Shown here piece by piece: positions 10,991 through 23,579 of a stretch of 64,000 bases of DNA. Source of the DNA: Melampsora larici-populina 98AG31 (taxonomy: Eukaryota; Basidiomycota; Pucciniomycetes; Pucciniales; Melampsoraceae); the NCBI RefSeq assembly GCF_000204055.1, contig NW_006768783.1, positions 837,985-901,984 of the forward strand, read 5' to 3'. Numbering within the stretch: the stretch's first letter is position 1; every line of letters begins with the position of its first letter. Position numbers and translations under genes: made by a program. The notes beneath the pieces were generated by a model. That model made no database searches, was not told the origin of the DNA, and saw only the letters and a list, made by a program, of their open reading frames with translations.

Positions 10991-11374
10991 GTGAAAAGGA
11001 TGCCCTCACTTGTAATGCTCAGAATCCGGCTTCAGAATGTTCCTGAATCCTCTTCAGAATGTTTCTGAACCTTTACAGGCAAATCCAACCTGTATAACTT
11101 CCATAAGAGTCCGAGCTAAGGAAACCCGGCGTTGTTCTTTGTTTCTGCCCGGCGTGGTTTATCAATCGCCCTCTTTTATCAGCATAGAATTGTATTTCAG
11201 GATAAAAATATCAAAAAACAGAAAATTGAGATTCCTCAATTTCTCAATCTCAAATATCTTACATAGGTGTATCAAAAGCATTGTTTATTGGTATAGAAAA
11301 GTACCCTACCAATAGCTTTCTATGCCCACACTACTTTTCTATACCCCTGGGTAAAGATGTCAATTGTTGTAGTG
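10990..11374 (-). repeat. MULE-1 right terminal inverted repeat
   Basis: Reverse-complement partner of 3251-3770. The outer match is 11285-11374, the inner match 11091-11168, and a weaker one contains CTGAAGCCGG near 11025. It ends GTAGTG at 11374. Confidence 0.65.
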
Positions 11375-11908
11375 TGAAGAGCATGACATGATGGGGATGG
11401 TAGGTTGGATTTCCAGATGGTCAACAAGCTGGAAATTGTTCTTATGTCTCATCAAAGCAAATATCTCTCTTTTCTCTCTTCTTGCTCTTTTTTCACACCA
11501 CTTGATTTTCAACCTCTTTTCAAAAGAAAGACTTTTCTACATGCTGTCCCTGAATGTGATTTCTAGAAATCGTGGCTGTGAACGCGTTCTTACCATCAGA
11601 ACAAACAGGGTTGATGTGCTTTAAGATTTATGGTGGTTCTAAAGAAAATTGAGAATCCCGCTGGATGGTGATTAAGATTGAGTGATGAGTCAGATAAGCG
11701 ACGGAATGAGATAAAAGAGATTGAGGTTGGATGAGCTTTAAAGCTTGTAAATCGATAAACTCACACTCTGATGACTGAAGCGGTGATCGAAGTGATCATC
11801 CAAAGTGAAACGGTTCGGTAATCAAATTGGAACCGGAAATTCAATCTGATCCTTTGAAAATTGAAAAATTGGAAACAAACCAATATCAGTTTACCAGAAA
11901 TATCCAAG
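11375..11908 (+). other. upstream region of the coiled-coil gene
   Basis: No gene seen. It probably holds the promoter and 5' UTR of the following gene. No clear TATA box was picked out. Confidence 0.35.
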
Positions 11909-14900
11909 ATGGGATTAGCAAGAACACCACCACCAACTAAACTAAACATCAAACTATCATCACCAAAACAACAAGAACAAGAACACGAAGAACGCGGACA
12001 AGAAGAACACGAACAAGAACTAGCACAAGTAAAAGAACAAAAACAAGTAGAAGTCGTCAATCCACCAATCATATCACCAACACCAACAACAACCACAAAT
12101 CATAAACCTAAATTTGATTTCAAGATCAAATCATCTACCTCAAAAAAACCCATCAAATCATCATCATCATCGAGTAGTACATTAATACCAAAACCAACTA
12201 TACCACCTTCAACACCAGATCATCCAAAACGATTTGTTTCAAAAGATTTAAAAAATCAAGATCCATTTAAAAAGATATCAAAACTTCAAAGATCTCCTAC
12301 AAATACTAACTTATACCAACAACCACAGCTACAAGATAATCAAGAAGATAATCAACAAGATCACCAACAACAACAAGAAGATCATCAAGAAGAAGAAGAT
12401 CAAAAAGCTCTTTTACTTTCACCACCTGCTATTTCAAACTTTCAAACCCAATCCACTTCTTCTACTATACCACAACCGATTCCTGGAATCGGTCCTTCTC
12501 ATCATCATCATCATCATCATGCGATCAAGCCATCTTCGATACCTGTTTTGATTAGACAACCATCTCCAACAAAGTTGATTCAGGACGAACGTGTTCCGAT
12601 TCCATCCACTTCAACACTTCAAGATCATGGGATTCGGTTTCATGATCATCCTACTGATCTGACTGAACGTCTTGATCATCATCATCAATATGTTGAACTT
12701 CAATCTCCGGCTAAACATTCCTCATCTTCACCACCATGCCTTACCCATCAACCTTCTGGTTCAACTGGTAAGCATTTCAACAATATTCCCCATTCAAGGA
12801 TTCTATATGATAAGCTTACTGAGCTTGTTTTGTTTATGTGTGCATACATGATTCTTGTTCTTTGATCTTTTACCACAACTAATCTATAATGATCCCATCA
12901 ATCTCTAAACACAAAAACCACTCAGTCGGAATTTATCTTCATCCACAAGCACCACAACCTATACCAGATCCATCCCAACATTTAAAAGAAGAATTAATCA
13001 AAACCCAAATCGAATCCAAACTTCAAACGGAAAGATTATTAGAAAGTCAAAACAAATTCATAGAACAATCCAAAGAACTTTTCAAAGAGATTGAAAAAAG
13101 AAAACTCAGTGAAGAAAGATTAAATCAGATCGAAGTTGAATTAAAGGAAAAGATCAAACTCATTGATGAATTAGAATGTACTCAATCATTGATGATGATG
13201 AAGAAATCAACAAGTCATCGAAGATCGTTAGATGATCAAACGACTACTGAAGTGAGTGTTGATCGAGATTTGGTGAATGAAGGCCTAGATGAAAAAGAAA
13301 GGAGAATGTATGAAGATCGAATCAATGAAGTTTTATCTAAAGTAGATTCATTAGAATTTATAAATCAACAAAATGATGTCAGACAAGAAATTAAAGAATC
13401 TGAAATCCAACAAAAAGCGATATGGGCAGAGACCGGATTCAATTTGGAATCTGATGAAGATCGTCAAAATGAATCGAACCGATTGATGAAGATGAGGCGT
13501 ATCGAACATGAATATGATTTAGTGAAATTGAAAACATCACTTGAAAATTTAAAATGTCAATTAAATTTATCATTATTAAATCAAGACTTATTGAGAACAA
13601 GACTAAAAGGACAAGAATCAGAACAAGAAAGGATTCAAGAAAGCGTGATGAGATTTCAATCTGAGATGAATTCACAACACCAACGATTGCTAACTGAATT
13701 GAATGGATTGAATATTAAAGATCAAGAATGGGCTAGGATCGGATCCGAGTTCGAAGGTTTGTTGGAGATTGAAAGAAGAGAAAAAGAAGAAATCAAACAA
13801 AGATTAGAGTTGGATCGGATCGAACCTAAGATTGAATTGAATTCATTGAAATATGAGATGAGTAAGATCGAAAGTCAATTGAGTTTGAATGAAATCGAAA
13901 TGAAAAAAGTAAAAGAAAAGTTACATTTATCGGAAATCGAAATGAAAACAGTCAAAGAGAAATTAAATTTATCGGAAATCGATATCAAACAGGTCAAAGA
14001 GAAATTCGATTTATCTCAACTTGAAGTTAACAGATTGAAGACTGATTTAATCAATTCAGAGAAACAAAATCAAAGTTTACAAGAAGAGTTGATGAATTCA
14101 AAACAACAATTCAATGAACTTGTCACCGAAAACGAGTCACTTCGTCATACTCATCAGTAAGCATTTGATTTCTATTGTTTCAATCTTAATTAATGAAGGA
14201 ATCTTTCTGATGAGTCGTCATCCTGATAAATTTTCCTTTTTTTTCTTCTTAACTTCACTTTGTTTAAAAAAAAAGAAAATTAAATGAAACATATGAATTA
14301 ACTTTAACCGAATTAAATGAATCACATTTAACAGTTAGTGAAATGGAAGAACAAATCGGAACACTTAATAGACAACTAAGAATTTCACATCGAGAATCAA
14401 GAGAACATTCGAATTCGTTTCAATCCAACAAGAAATCTTCTGAATCGAATCATCCAAGTGGATCTAAAACCCATCAAACCGAACCTATAGATTCTTTAAA
14501 GAAGAATCGATCTGATGAGGTTTCAGATGAAGGTTTGAAGAAATCTGAAACAGTTAAACGGCTTAAGAAATCCAATGTTTTAGAAAAAAAGAAACCGATT
14601 GGAAGGTCTAAAAAACCTATATCCACTCAGGTTCGATCAGTAAGTGTATTTCTAGCATCAGACAGGTTTCTTTGTTCGAAGCCCCGCCCCTCCAAAAAAA
14701 AGAAATCGTATAGATAACTTATCTGATTCGAATTTGTCGATGAAACGAAATAGAAGACAAATGGATGTGAAGAAGTGATACCAGATTCGGATCTTGAAGA
14801 AGAAGGCATCGATTTGAATCGAATGATCACCAATGATGGATGGATTTCAATCAGTGGATGTATTAGTAAACCAGATCGAGTGAGCAAGGATGAAGAAAAT

Positions 14901-16083
14901 CCAACTGATTCAGAAAAAGATCTAGAAGATGAACCTACCCCACCATCACCACCTGCTCCTAAGCCGACTAGAGGAAGAAAGAAAGGTGTGAATGCAAGTC
15001 GAAAAGTTACTACTAAACCGATCAAAGCTAGATCACGTAAAAACTTACCGGATCCGATCGTTATTAAGGATGATGATGAAACCAGTACGATTGAAGATTT
15101 AGGAAACATTTCAACACCTTTGATGGATGGTCATAGTCCGATATCGGAACCTAATCCGATCCCTTCATCTAGATCACCTGCTGCATTAAACTTGAGTGTG
15201 AAGAAAGCTAAACTCAATTCAACTGAACTTAAAGGAAAAGGAAAGGCAAAAGGAAAAGGAAAAGCAAAAGCTGATGTTATAGATTCAGATGATGATTATG
15301 ATGGAGGAAATGTAGGACTTGGTAAAAGGGATCGAGATGATGAAGATTATGAAGCGGTGGTACCATTAAAGAAGGTAAAGGGTAGAACCAAAAAACAGAA
15401 ACCTGATGAAGAAGAAGAAGAAGAGCCAGTGAAAAAAGTGGTGAGGAAAGGTAAAGTGAGTAAAAAGAAAGCTTTGGAAGAAGAAGAAGAAGAGGAAGAA
15501 GAAGAAGTTGGAAAAGGAAAATCGGTTAAGAAAGCGAATGTGGTGATTACTAAGAATGTGAAACCTAGAGCTAGAGGAAAAGTAGGAAAGAAGAAGATGA
15601 AGGATGAAGTCGAAGAAGTCGAAGAGGAAAAAGGAGAAGTAGTAGTCGAAGAAGAAGGTCAAGAAGAAGAAGAAGGAGAAAGTTTGGGTGGAGGGACTGG
15701 AAAGCTTAATATCAAAAAGTTTGTTAACTTTTTTTTTGTTTCGAATTTCACATTAAACAGTTTTCATTGAGACTCAACATATTTTTTTGTTTTTTCCTTT
15801 CTTTTTGGTGTTTGTGTGTGTGGGGTGGGGTATAGACGTAAGATTTTTAATGTTAAGAATAGTCATCGATTGATGAATGGAATCGGAAGTGGTCATCGGG
15901 TTTTGAATTGGTCAGCAGGAAAGAATGAAGATTTAGATGTAAGATTTTCTTTGTGACTCTTCCATCTCTGTCTCTCTTTTTTCTTTTACATGATTTATTT
16001 TGATTTTTTTTGTGATTTTTTTTTAGAATGATCAAAATATGTTGGGTTTACCACCTGAACTTAGTCCGGTTAAGAAACATTAA
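11909..16083 (+). CDS. coiled-coil protein with basic/acidic nuclear-type tail, function unknown
   Basis: Six exons by frame continuity: 11909-12767, 12926-14156, 14276-14639, 14754-15718, 15836-15938 and 16027-16083, predicting 1192 residues. The start is the first in-frame ATG (MGLARTPPPTK). N-terminal third: Pro/Gln/Ser-rich and disordered, with an eight-His run near 12500. Middle: a long heptad-like coiled coil (~residues 290-720) with three near-identical ~16-residue repeats of the type LSEIEMKxVKEKLxLS (~13880-14020). C-terminal third: alternating Lys/Arg clusters and long Glu runs (~15410-15690), then a conserved-looking end, HRVLNWS and LGLPPELSPVKKH, with an SP site of CDK type. A structural role at chromatin, spindle or kinetochore would fit, but I do not recognise the family. 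The last two exons are duplicated downstream. Confidence 0.75.
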
Positions 16084-16816
16084 AAAAGGTTTTTTGATAT
16101 GAAAAAAAAAGTTTAAAATTTTGGATTGGAATGTAATGTAATGTGTTTTTTGATTAGGTAGAAGAATTAAAGAAAAGGTATCAAGGGGAAAAAAAGTATA
16201 TCTTAAGGGAAAAAAGAAATGTATGAAAGAAAACATTGAAAAGTTGAGATATGAATTTTTATTTGTTGTGTATTCTGTGGAATGGAGTCAAGAAGAGTAA
16301 GAGTAAGAAGGATTATAAAGAGATTTGACCAAAAAAAGGTTTCTTTTATATCAGTTTGTGTATTATAATCATCAAGAAAAAAAAACTAGTATGATTGTTT
16401 TTGTGGGTTATTTGATTGGTTTAGTTTGTGTGTGTGTGTGGTTTTTTTGATTAGTAGTTTTAATTTTTGATTTGGGTTTATGGTTTTATGAAATAATCAT
16501 GTGTAAGATTGGATTGAATGAGTTTTTTTGGAGGGGTCTGGGGAGTTTATGAAGTATCAAAAAAGTATATGTTTGACTTTGAGTAGGTTTACATGAATTA
16601 GATTTTTCAAAGCAAAAATGGTCACTGAAAATTGGATTTTACATTGAAAGAATTGTTTCTTACACAATCCTGAATGAATGGTTTGGGAAGATGATAAAAC
16701 AAGATAGAGGAAGGGATCTGGATTTTCAAAACCCGGTATACCAAAAAAAGTAAATTATTTTATGTTCTTGTGATTTTAATGAAGATTTCATTTATCATTT
16801 GGTTTTTTGAAAAATC

Positions 16817-17045
16817 TAGATAAGATTTGTAAATTTTTAAGAATGATGTTGTGTTAGGTCATCAAGAGTTTTGAATTGGTCAAGAAATAATCAAGATCAA
16901 GATGATCTCAATGTGTAAGTTCTTTATACATTGATTTCCTTTAAATTGAACATCTAGCTGATTTTCTTTTGGGTTTGTATTTGATCATACAGATACAAAG
17001 AATGATCAAAGATGTGTTTACTGAATCCAGTAAAGAAAAGTGGGT
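16817..17045 (+). pseudogene. decayed duplicate of the last two exons of the coiled-coil gene
   Basis: The segment at ~16817-16915 reads as the upstream gene's exon 5 (a TAAGATTT...TTTTTAAGAAT stretch, then a CATCAAGAGTTTTGAATTGGTC core encoding SRVLNWS). It ends at a preserved GTAAGT donor. After an intron-like gap, ~16992-17045 matches exon 6 (AATGATCAAAGATGTGTTTAC and CCAGTAAAGAAAAG) but the frame and stop are lost. It lies about 0.9 kb downstream of the originals, so it is a local 3'-end duplication that has decayed. Confidence 0.6.
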
Positions 17046-18134
17046 AAACCAATGATATTGTGAAATGATTTGATTAGGCACAAAGTCAGAAACCTTTATA
17101 CAACTTTAGTGGGTTGTAGGATTTTTTTTCTCTCAAAGTGTTGGGTTTATGTACATGAATGAATTTCATTGATATATAATTTTATTTCTGACAAAGACTT
17201 GATAAGAATTTAGGGCATTTAAATTGAGGGTTTTGTTTAAATGAGTTTTGTAAGTTGAGGGTTTACTTTTGCAGAGGTTGTTTAGAGGACTAAACTCGAT
17301 TAGTTTTGTTTTGTGAAAAAAATGAGGCTTGTGAGGATTGGATCATGAGTTATGACTCTGAGTAAAGAAGTCAAGAGTTTGAGAAGATTTGGATTCAAGG
17401 AATTATGAATGATATCATCACAAGAAATCTGGATAGACTCTGACAGATTTAATTCAAGAAATAGGTTCTTTGTTCATTAATTAGGATCAAATGCATTATG
17501 GGAAATGTGATTGAGATTTTATTGAGTATGTAATCAACTTGAATAATTCCCTTGCAAGTAAATTATAATCCTATCAATCTGTCAAGTGGGCTATGATCAT
17601 CAGATGGTCAGTGCCTGTTTGCACAAGAGACTTTAAAATGAAGATGACAGAGGTAGAAGCACATTGTAAGATAGTTTGTGTTACAAGTTTTGAAATCAAT
17701 CCACTACTTTGAACCCACTGCTCCTGGTCCTTACTATAAGTCAGAATGATTATATGGTACATGCAAGTGGGTGGGAAATAGATGCCCATATTTCCCAAAT
17801 CCACAGTCTGATTCAGAGCAGAATTTGGGGTAGCACTAGAGGCAATTTGAGTCACCAACCCAAGAAAGCACATTGCAATGGTGTCTCATAATTCAAAACT
17901 ACAGTCATTTTGTCAGACATGTTTTTTGAAATTTTCTTTGATGTGTATGGAAGAGCAGGGCCGGATCACATCCCATCAGTGCATGTACGGCCAGGACTCG
18001 CGGGGCTAGAAATGCCTGAACCTGCGGTGCGGCTCAGGCTCTGAGAAGTGTCGATGAGAATTGAGGCGACCATCACTTGAATTCGATCTGACCAACATAG
18101 CAAAATCAAACTCATTTGTTCAACCAAATCAATC
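17046..18134. other. intergenic, no gene seen
   Basis: AT-rich DNA with short frames on both strands near 17574-17890 that carry no recognisable motif or splice structure. The last ~150 bp is the likely 5' region of the V-ATPase gene. Confidence 0.4.
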
Positions 18135-18552
18135 ATGCCACTTGTAGGATCAGGACTAGGTAAGTCACCAGTAAAAGAAGACTAAACTCATACAATCACC
18201 TATTACTAACTTTGTTCTATGTATCTATCTAGCTGGTTGCTGCTCTGTACTATCTTCGATTGGTGTAGTCTTTCTTCTAGCAATCGGCATCGGATTTCAA
18301 AACCATGCCCATGTTTTGATGGGATCAGTGACATCGCCAGAGAATGGCACAAAAGTAGCAAGAGTCTGCTTCATGTCAGCTATCGTTTATGCAGTAATGT
18401 TAATCTTTTGTGGTTGTCAGGTAAGTTTAAGTTCCGGCTTTACTATTTTGGGTAGTCTTTCTTTATATCAACTTTTGACGTTTTGGTTTCGATTTCTTTA
18501 GTTGGGTGCAAATCGTAGAGTAGTACGAGGAGGTGGTCTACAGCTTCACTAG
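18135..18552 (+). CDS. V-type proton ATPase V0 subunit f-like protein
   Basis: Three exons (18135-18159, 18233-18420, 18502-18552) give 87 residues. The protein has two transmembrane helices, SVLSSIGVVFLLAIGIGF and ARVCFMSAIVYAVMLIFCG, joined by a short loop reading GSVTSPENGTKVA. It resembles the small yeast V0 protein encoded by YPR170W-B (the fungal counterpart of animal RNASEK) in length, the leading CC, the SxxSPEDG-type loop and the FCGxQ end of helix 2. That protein is a membrane subunit of the vacuolar proton pump. The gene converges with RPC7 about 400 bp away. Both splice donors are GTAAGT. I am fairly sure of the family; no symbol is assigned because naming varies. Confidence 0.8.
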
Positions 18553-18957
18553 TTCAACAACTTTCAAACTTCTCAACTCATCTGATTCCTTCACAGACTC
18601 TGTCATCGTCCTTTCATCTTTCATTTGATCAGGTGGTACTACAATAATAAATCTTTTCATGTTTTTTTTGGTCAGTACTTCATATGTATACATACTCTTG
18701 TCAATTTATGAATCAAACTACGAGCGTTTATGAAGAAGTGGGTATAAGGAAATGTTGAGAGAATTTCTATGGATAAAGTAGATAAAAGGAACAACACTTC
18801 ATGTCTGACAGCTCATTAGTTGCAATGGAAGAGATAAGAAGAGACAATATGAACAACACGATATACCATAAGACTTGGTTTACCTGATCAGAACACGCCC
18901 CCTGTGTGAAAGAATGTTGGGGATTAGCTTCTTACTCGATGATGTATCGAATGAATC

Positions 18958-19879
18958 TCAAGACAAACCTTCATCTCCACCTCCATCGCCCCCACTTCCC
19001 GCCCCATCGTCATCTTCACCATTATCAAAGTAATTGTTATCATAATCAGGCTAACGGCGCAGATCCGAGATTGGATCGGCAACAGAAGACGTATCAGTAA
19101 GAAGCAAAAGCAAATGCCCAGTGAGAAAACATTCAAATCTAAACTGAGTCAAAAATCAAAATTGGATCGGAGAAACAACTCACATCATCTTCATCAATCT
19201 CCTCTTCCTCCTCAATAATAGCTTCTTCTTCTTCTTCCTCTCCTTCCTTCTCCTCACCATCCCCATCATCTTCGAGTTGATCTAGGCCATTTGATTTGTT
19301 AACCTTACGCTTCTTGGTCTTTAAGATCGTCTTCTTGCCTTCAATATAACTTGTCCAAAGCTCAGTAGGAAAATATTTTTGATCTAGAAAAACTCTTGTA
19401 TCCGGTACATTCGTTTGTTTTGATTGTGAATGTGATTGACTAGTATTAGATTTATATCGATCAGAGTAAAGGAAATCTTGATTGTTCGATGATGATGATT
19501 GGCTTGTTGTGATGGTTGAATTCAGTCCGAGTCTAGAAATTTGATTTGTGATTCCACTACCATTTGATTTCTTTCTTTTCTTTAATTCACCTTCGACTAC
19601 CCATTTACTTCTTTCAGGTTTAACAGATGAAAATAACCAACGATCTACATCTAAACTAACTGATTTTTCTTCATGAAGTGTAGGTCCGTCTGTATTTGGA
19701 ACTTGAACGCCTTGAGTTGGATAAAGTACATCACCTACATCTGCTCTTGAGGTAGCTAATATATCAGCAAACGTTAGAGTACCAAGTGATAAATCTGCTA
19801 TGCCTCCTGAACGTCCTCCTCCCCTTCCTCCTCTCCCTCCTCCTCTTCCTCCTCTACCTCCTCCTCCTCGACCGGACAT
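18958..19879 (-). CDS. RPC31: DNA-directed RNA polymerase III subunit RPC7 (Rpc31 family)
   Basis: Two exons on the minus strand (19184-19879, then 18958-19050) give 262 residues. The N-terminus is a Gly/Arg-rich run (MSGRGGGGRGGRGG), followed by LTFADIL and LYPTQG, the conserved start of fungal Rpc31/RPC7. The middle holds KYFPTELWTSYIEGKKT (family form: FFPxELxxxYxxxKKK). The C-terminus is strongly acidic, with a Glu run and then DYDNNYFDNGEDDDG in exon 2, the typical RPC7 ending. The intron uses GTGAGT and TTAG with phase 0. Rpc31 is part of the Pol III-specific Rpc82/34/31 initiation subcomplex in the nucleus. Without exon 2 the protein would lack its diagnostic YFDNG tail, so the splice is well supported. 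Confidence 0.88.
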
Positions 19880-21883
19880 TTGTATCGAGTTTCTTGATGA
19901 AAAGGTTTTGATCCGACTCGGTTCCTGAAGATTATAGAAGCGATGATTACGAATCTAATGATGCTGAGAGAACTTATAAAGATAATAAAAGTCAAATGAG
20001 AGTGAATCTGACCTGTCCGTTCGAAAAAATTGGATCGGAAATTACAAATGTGAAATCGAGTTACATAAGTGAGCACATGTAGCTGTATATAACTGGTGTA
20101 ATCACATAGGCTTGCTGCACCATAACCCATAGAAAGTCTCAACATACTCCGAAGCTCCACTCAACTTTGTCTTTATACCATGGACTATTTGATTCCACTT
20201 CTGCAGTTATTTTCTTACCTCGCTTGTTCGGTAAAAGATCAAAAACTTGCTGTTTTAAAAAGATTGCTCATCTTCATTTTCCTGTTTTTGATTCCATGTT
20301 ACCTGTCCAATCACCTTTTCCAACTCTGCCGCGTTCGTACGTTGAAGCTACTTATAAGCCGCGCTAATGTTTCCCTTTTTGCAATATGCTGATGTAAAGT
20401 TCAATGCATATCATTCGCAGAGGAAATTTAACTTTAAATCACAGGAATCCTAGCCTTTTCCATCAACATCCACATTGTGAGTGTCGTATCGAATGACACG
20501 TGTGATCTTTGGTTTTGATTCCTCATCTATTCTCAACAGGAATGAACTTCAACATCATCCAACATCCATCAAATCTTGTCTATAGAAAAAGACCTATCAA
20601 ATCCATTCTATTCTTTCTTCTCAGTTTGTTAAAAGTTTATATACTCTCATCTTCTAATATGTCCAATCATTTCCATTGCCTCAATTACTATCACAGATCC
20701 AACATGCCTCTCAACTGCGGTTTGATTTGATTTCTTTGCCAATTCTGTGTTTACTTGAAACCACCTCAACAAACTCTGTAACTGCACCGGCTGGTTTTGA
20801 ACCATTGCGCTTCACCAATCAATTATTACACATTCTCCAAATTCATCTATAAGCCAAATCGCGACTGTTTTATTGAATACAATTAGAAAGTTTCTCAAAA
20901 AAAGTCTCACGCTGGCACCGTGTCCTTATGGCAGTCTCTCCACACGGACTGCCTTTGAGGCACAAAGGCGACTCGTGTGCGCTCGTTGACGGGCAAACAC
21001 CACACAGACATGATGTGGATGTTTGCCTACTACCGATGAAGTTTTGAATGAATTAACTCCCGGTTTACAGAATATTGATTTCACTAGCTTGATCACCAAC
21101 GCTAGAGAGACCAAGGGTGAATCAAATAACTTGACCAACAGTAGGCTTTGGTATTCTTGGATCACATTCTAAGATTGATAACTCTCAGCAAGAAGTTCAA
21201 TCAATTTGACCTAGATAATTCAGTCCTTGCATGTCCTATTGGGCTGGTACCAACAAATGTATTCTTAGTTCTTTCAATGGTCTTTACTTTGTTCCTTTCA
21301 TTGGATGTTCCATCAATATCACACTTATCAACAAAGAACAACATTGGTTATTGATCTCTATTTTTGTTTCCATCAATTTTTTTCACTAGATGGAATTGAG
21401 ACAAACGATTTCAGTAATTCCTTTATTCTTCATAATCATTTCATGACTTCCTAAGATTCGTAATCTTTTTTCAATAGTTCTCTTCATTTGAATTGTTGTG
21501 CAATCTACTTTTGAAAATTAATTTTTGATAATGAAATAACTTGATGATAGAATTTTGATAGTAAATTCCAACATCTTCAATCTCAATCGCCTGACATTCG
21601 TGTTTTTTTTCTCAAAAGTTTATAATTTTCACCCGGGGTAAAAGTTCATCTTCTCTTTGAGTTTCTATGCCTGTCGTCATGTGAGGTTCCGAGAGTGATA
21701 CAATAACGATTTGTGTGTTGGTGTAGGCATCAATTTCACCTGTGCTATCTCACAAGGCATGAGGTCTCCGAAGATTCGCAAGTTATAGCCTCTGGTTGAA
21801 GTTAAGCAGAGAGTAAGACATCTATACACATATAGAAAATCCAAGTCAAAGTCCAGGGTCGTGTACTGCAGTACGTCTTACAA
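19880..21883. other. intergenic, no gene seen
   Basis: Contains the RPC7 promoter side (19880-20160) and AT-rich DNA with only short unrelated frames. A hairpin-capable stretch lies at ~20990-21028 (GGCAAACACCACA against a near-complement ending TGTTTGCC). Nothing else is supported. Confidence 0.4.
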
Positions 21884-22587
21884 TTAACCGATAAGGTTTT
21901 CGAGCTGAGTTGTGCTATCCATTACCTTTTTTTGGGCTTCAAAGAATCCGATAGAGTTAAGCAATTCGTCTAGTTCAAGTTCACACCGGTTGATCAATTG
22001 TTGGCCTTCGGGCCGAGATTTAATTTCAGGGAGGTTTTCATTCATCTCCTTCCTGCCTAGCTGTTCGGTTTCTGGTCGGAAACGGAGTTTTGCTGTAGTT
22101 TGTTCTAAGCATTCGGGTAGCGGGTCACATCGGTTTAAATCGCCAATTAGCTTCCGAACTCTATCAATTCTTGGATCTTCTTTATCGTCTTCCGTGTTTG
22201 TGATAGTCAGAAGGAAGGATAGGAGTCCTGATGCTCGTCCGCGGAGGGTCCCAAGCTGTTTTCCAAGTTCGCATCCTTGACTAAAGCCTTCATCGAATCC
22301 CGCTTGAAGTGTTACAAGCTTTCCTTCGCTTATACCCTCACGATATCCTGCCTTTGAGAATGATGATGAGTATAGGAATTGGTTTTTATTCTGCTTTGGA
22401 GAATGTAAGGTCTTACCTGATGAAATGTTTCTGCCATTCGATCATATTCGATCTGTGATAATCGAGTTGCAGAAGAGGTTTGAAGATCTTGATGGTCTGT
22501 ACTGGTTTCAATGAAATCTTCTTCTAACCAAATATCTGAATCTGATTGTTGGAGGTCATTTGGCTGTTCTGTTTGAGGTAAGTTCAT
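21884..22587 (-). CDS. YAE1: Yae1 family protein (Fe-S target recruitment / ribosome biogenesis)
   Basis: Two exons on the minus strand (22417-22587, then 21884-22351) give 212 residues. Exon 2 opens with the Yae1 signature, deca-GX3-type repeats: AGYREGISEGK, LQAGFDEGFSQG and GKQLGTLRG. The acceptor chosen (AAAG before GCAGGATAT) is the one that keeps this motif in frame; the neighbouring CAG would shift it. In yeast, Yae1 with Lto1 links the cytosolic iron-sulphur targeting complex to the ABC protein Rli1 (ABCE1). The exon-1 part is acidic and low in conservation, as usual. The C-terminal half (~residues 110-212) has no motif I recognise. Confidence 0.87.
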
Positions 22588-23579
22588 GTTGTCTGTCTTT
22601 CTCGATATCTTCCTTCAGGTTATTCAAGCTCAACATGACGACCAGCTGCGACCAAACAAAATTCGACTCGCAAGGGGTGAGGTGTCACACGTGCCCTGTG
22701 AAATCTACTTGACAGCCCGTTTCACTCATGATTCCATGATCCATCTCATCATCTTCGATGATCAGGTCTTTTGTGCTACTTTCTCCCATACTCACCATCA
22801 TTTTAAACACCAAAATTCGCGTACGACAACATGATGTTCGAGCTTTTCAGGCCACGTACATATTCCGTTTCACGCGTAGCAACCGACAGCACTGGATTCC
22901 ACATCCAACTTTTCCCACGTCTACATACTGGAGACAACAATTTTCTAAGACCTTGTTAATTTCATTGAAATAGACCATTACAATACCCTAGTCCTCCGAG
23001 CTTGAGGAAGGGATAGGGGCTTGAATGTGATCAATTACTGATTTCCATCCAGAAACCGAGTTAAACATCGTGATTTCGAGAAGATAGGATCCTGTATAGG
23101 TATGATGATCGCATCCCGCTAATTTACGAGACTCGTTAGGAGACGATCAAGCTCAATGGCATGACACTTGGGTATTGTTGATTAAGCTTTAAGCTCCCGC
23201 GAGGCTGCATGATTAAGCTTGATGTATCCTACATGTTTTACATTCTTTGCTTTCTTCGTTGAATCCTTAGAGGTAAAGCCTTGATAAGATAGCACAAACA
23301 GAGATCCTCTACGATTCGCCAAACGAAAACTTCGGAGTTCTTCTTTCTTAACTATAATCGAATTCATTTCACCCTATTTCACCTTCATCTGATGATGTAG
23401 CGCAAAGCGCCGATGGTGGCCGAGACTGCTCGGCGCGTAAGCTAGTTTTGCATTACTTGAGATGACACAATTTACTTTATGGTGCGAGGTGCACTTGAGT
23501 AACCTGTAGCTTCAAGTCTTGAAAATGATCAAACTCACGACTAATAGACAACTCACATCCAACACCAAGCGACTCGTCC
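22588..23579. other. intergenic, no gene seen
   Basis: Divergent promoter space between YAE1 and the large rust protein. A GC-rich dyad-like stretch (~23398-23440, GCGCAAAGCGCCG...CGGCGCG) stands out but does not fold as a tRNA. Confidence 0.4.

Larger units (their letters stand above)
3251..11374 (+). mobile_element. MULE-1: Mutator-like DNA transposon with long TIRs (degenerate)
   Basis: The element is bounded by long inverted repeats. Left positions 3251-3340 match the reverse complement of 11285-11374 at about 85% by eye, including an exact run around TCTTTACCCAGGGGTATAG. A second, inner block is also inverted (3574-3650 against 11091-11168), and weaker similarity reaches ~3770/~10990, giving TIRs of roughly 400-500 bp as in many MULEs. 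The termini read CACTAC...GTAGTG. The flanks (GACGCTAT left, TGAAGAGC right) show no target-site duplication, so the insertion is old or rearranged. It carries the transposase relic at 3939-9866 and the nested element at 5220-7238. Confidence 0.7.

Noticed and set aside
3251..11374. CACTA (EnSpm) assignment from the CACTAC terminus
   Set aside because: The encoded transposase is clearly of MULE type, the TIRs are hundreds of bp long, and no 3-bp target duplication flanks the element.
15366..15662. 98-residue Phe-rich frame on the minus strand
   Set aside because: It is the complement of the Glu/Lys repeats of the coiled-coil gene.
20990..21028. Hairpin GGCAAACACCACA...TGTTTGCC
   Set aside because: The stem is imperfect and unique in the window; not enough to call an element or RNA.
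21775..21830. Sequence recalling 5S rRNA (GTTGAAGTTAAGCAGAGAG)
   Set aside because: Only a short similarity; the rest of the 5S helices and the usual internal control boxes could not be recognised.
23398..23460. Possible tRNA around a GC-rich dyad
   Set aside because: No A or B box consensus and no four-arm fold could be drawn.
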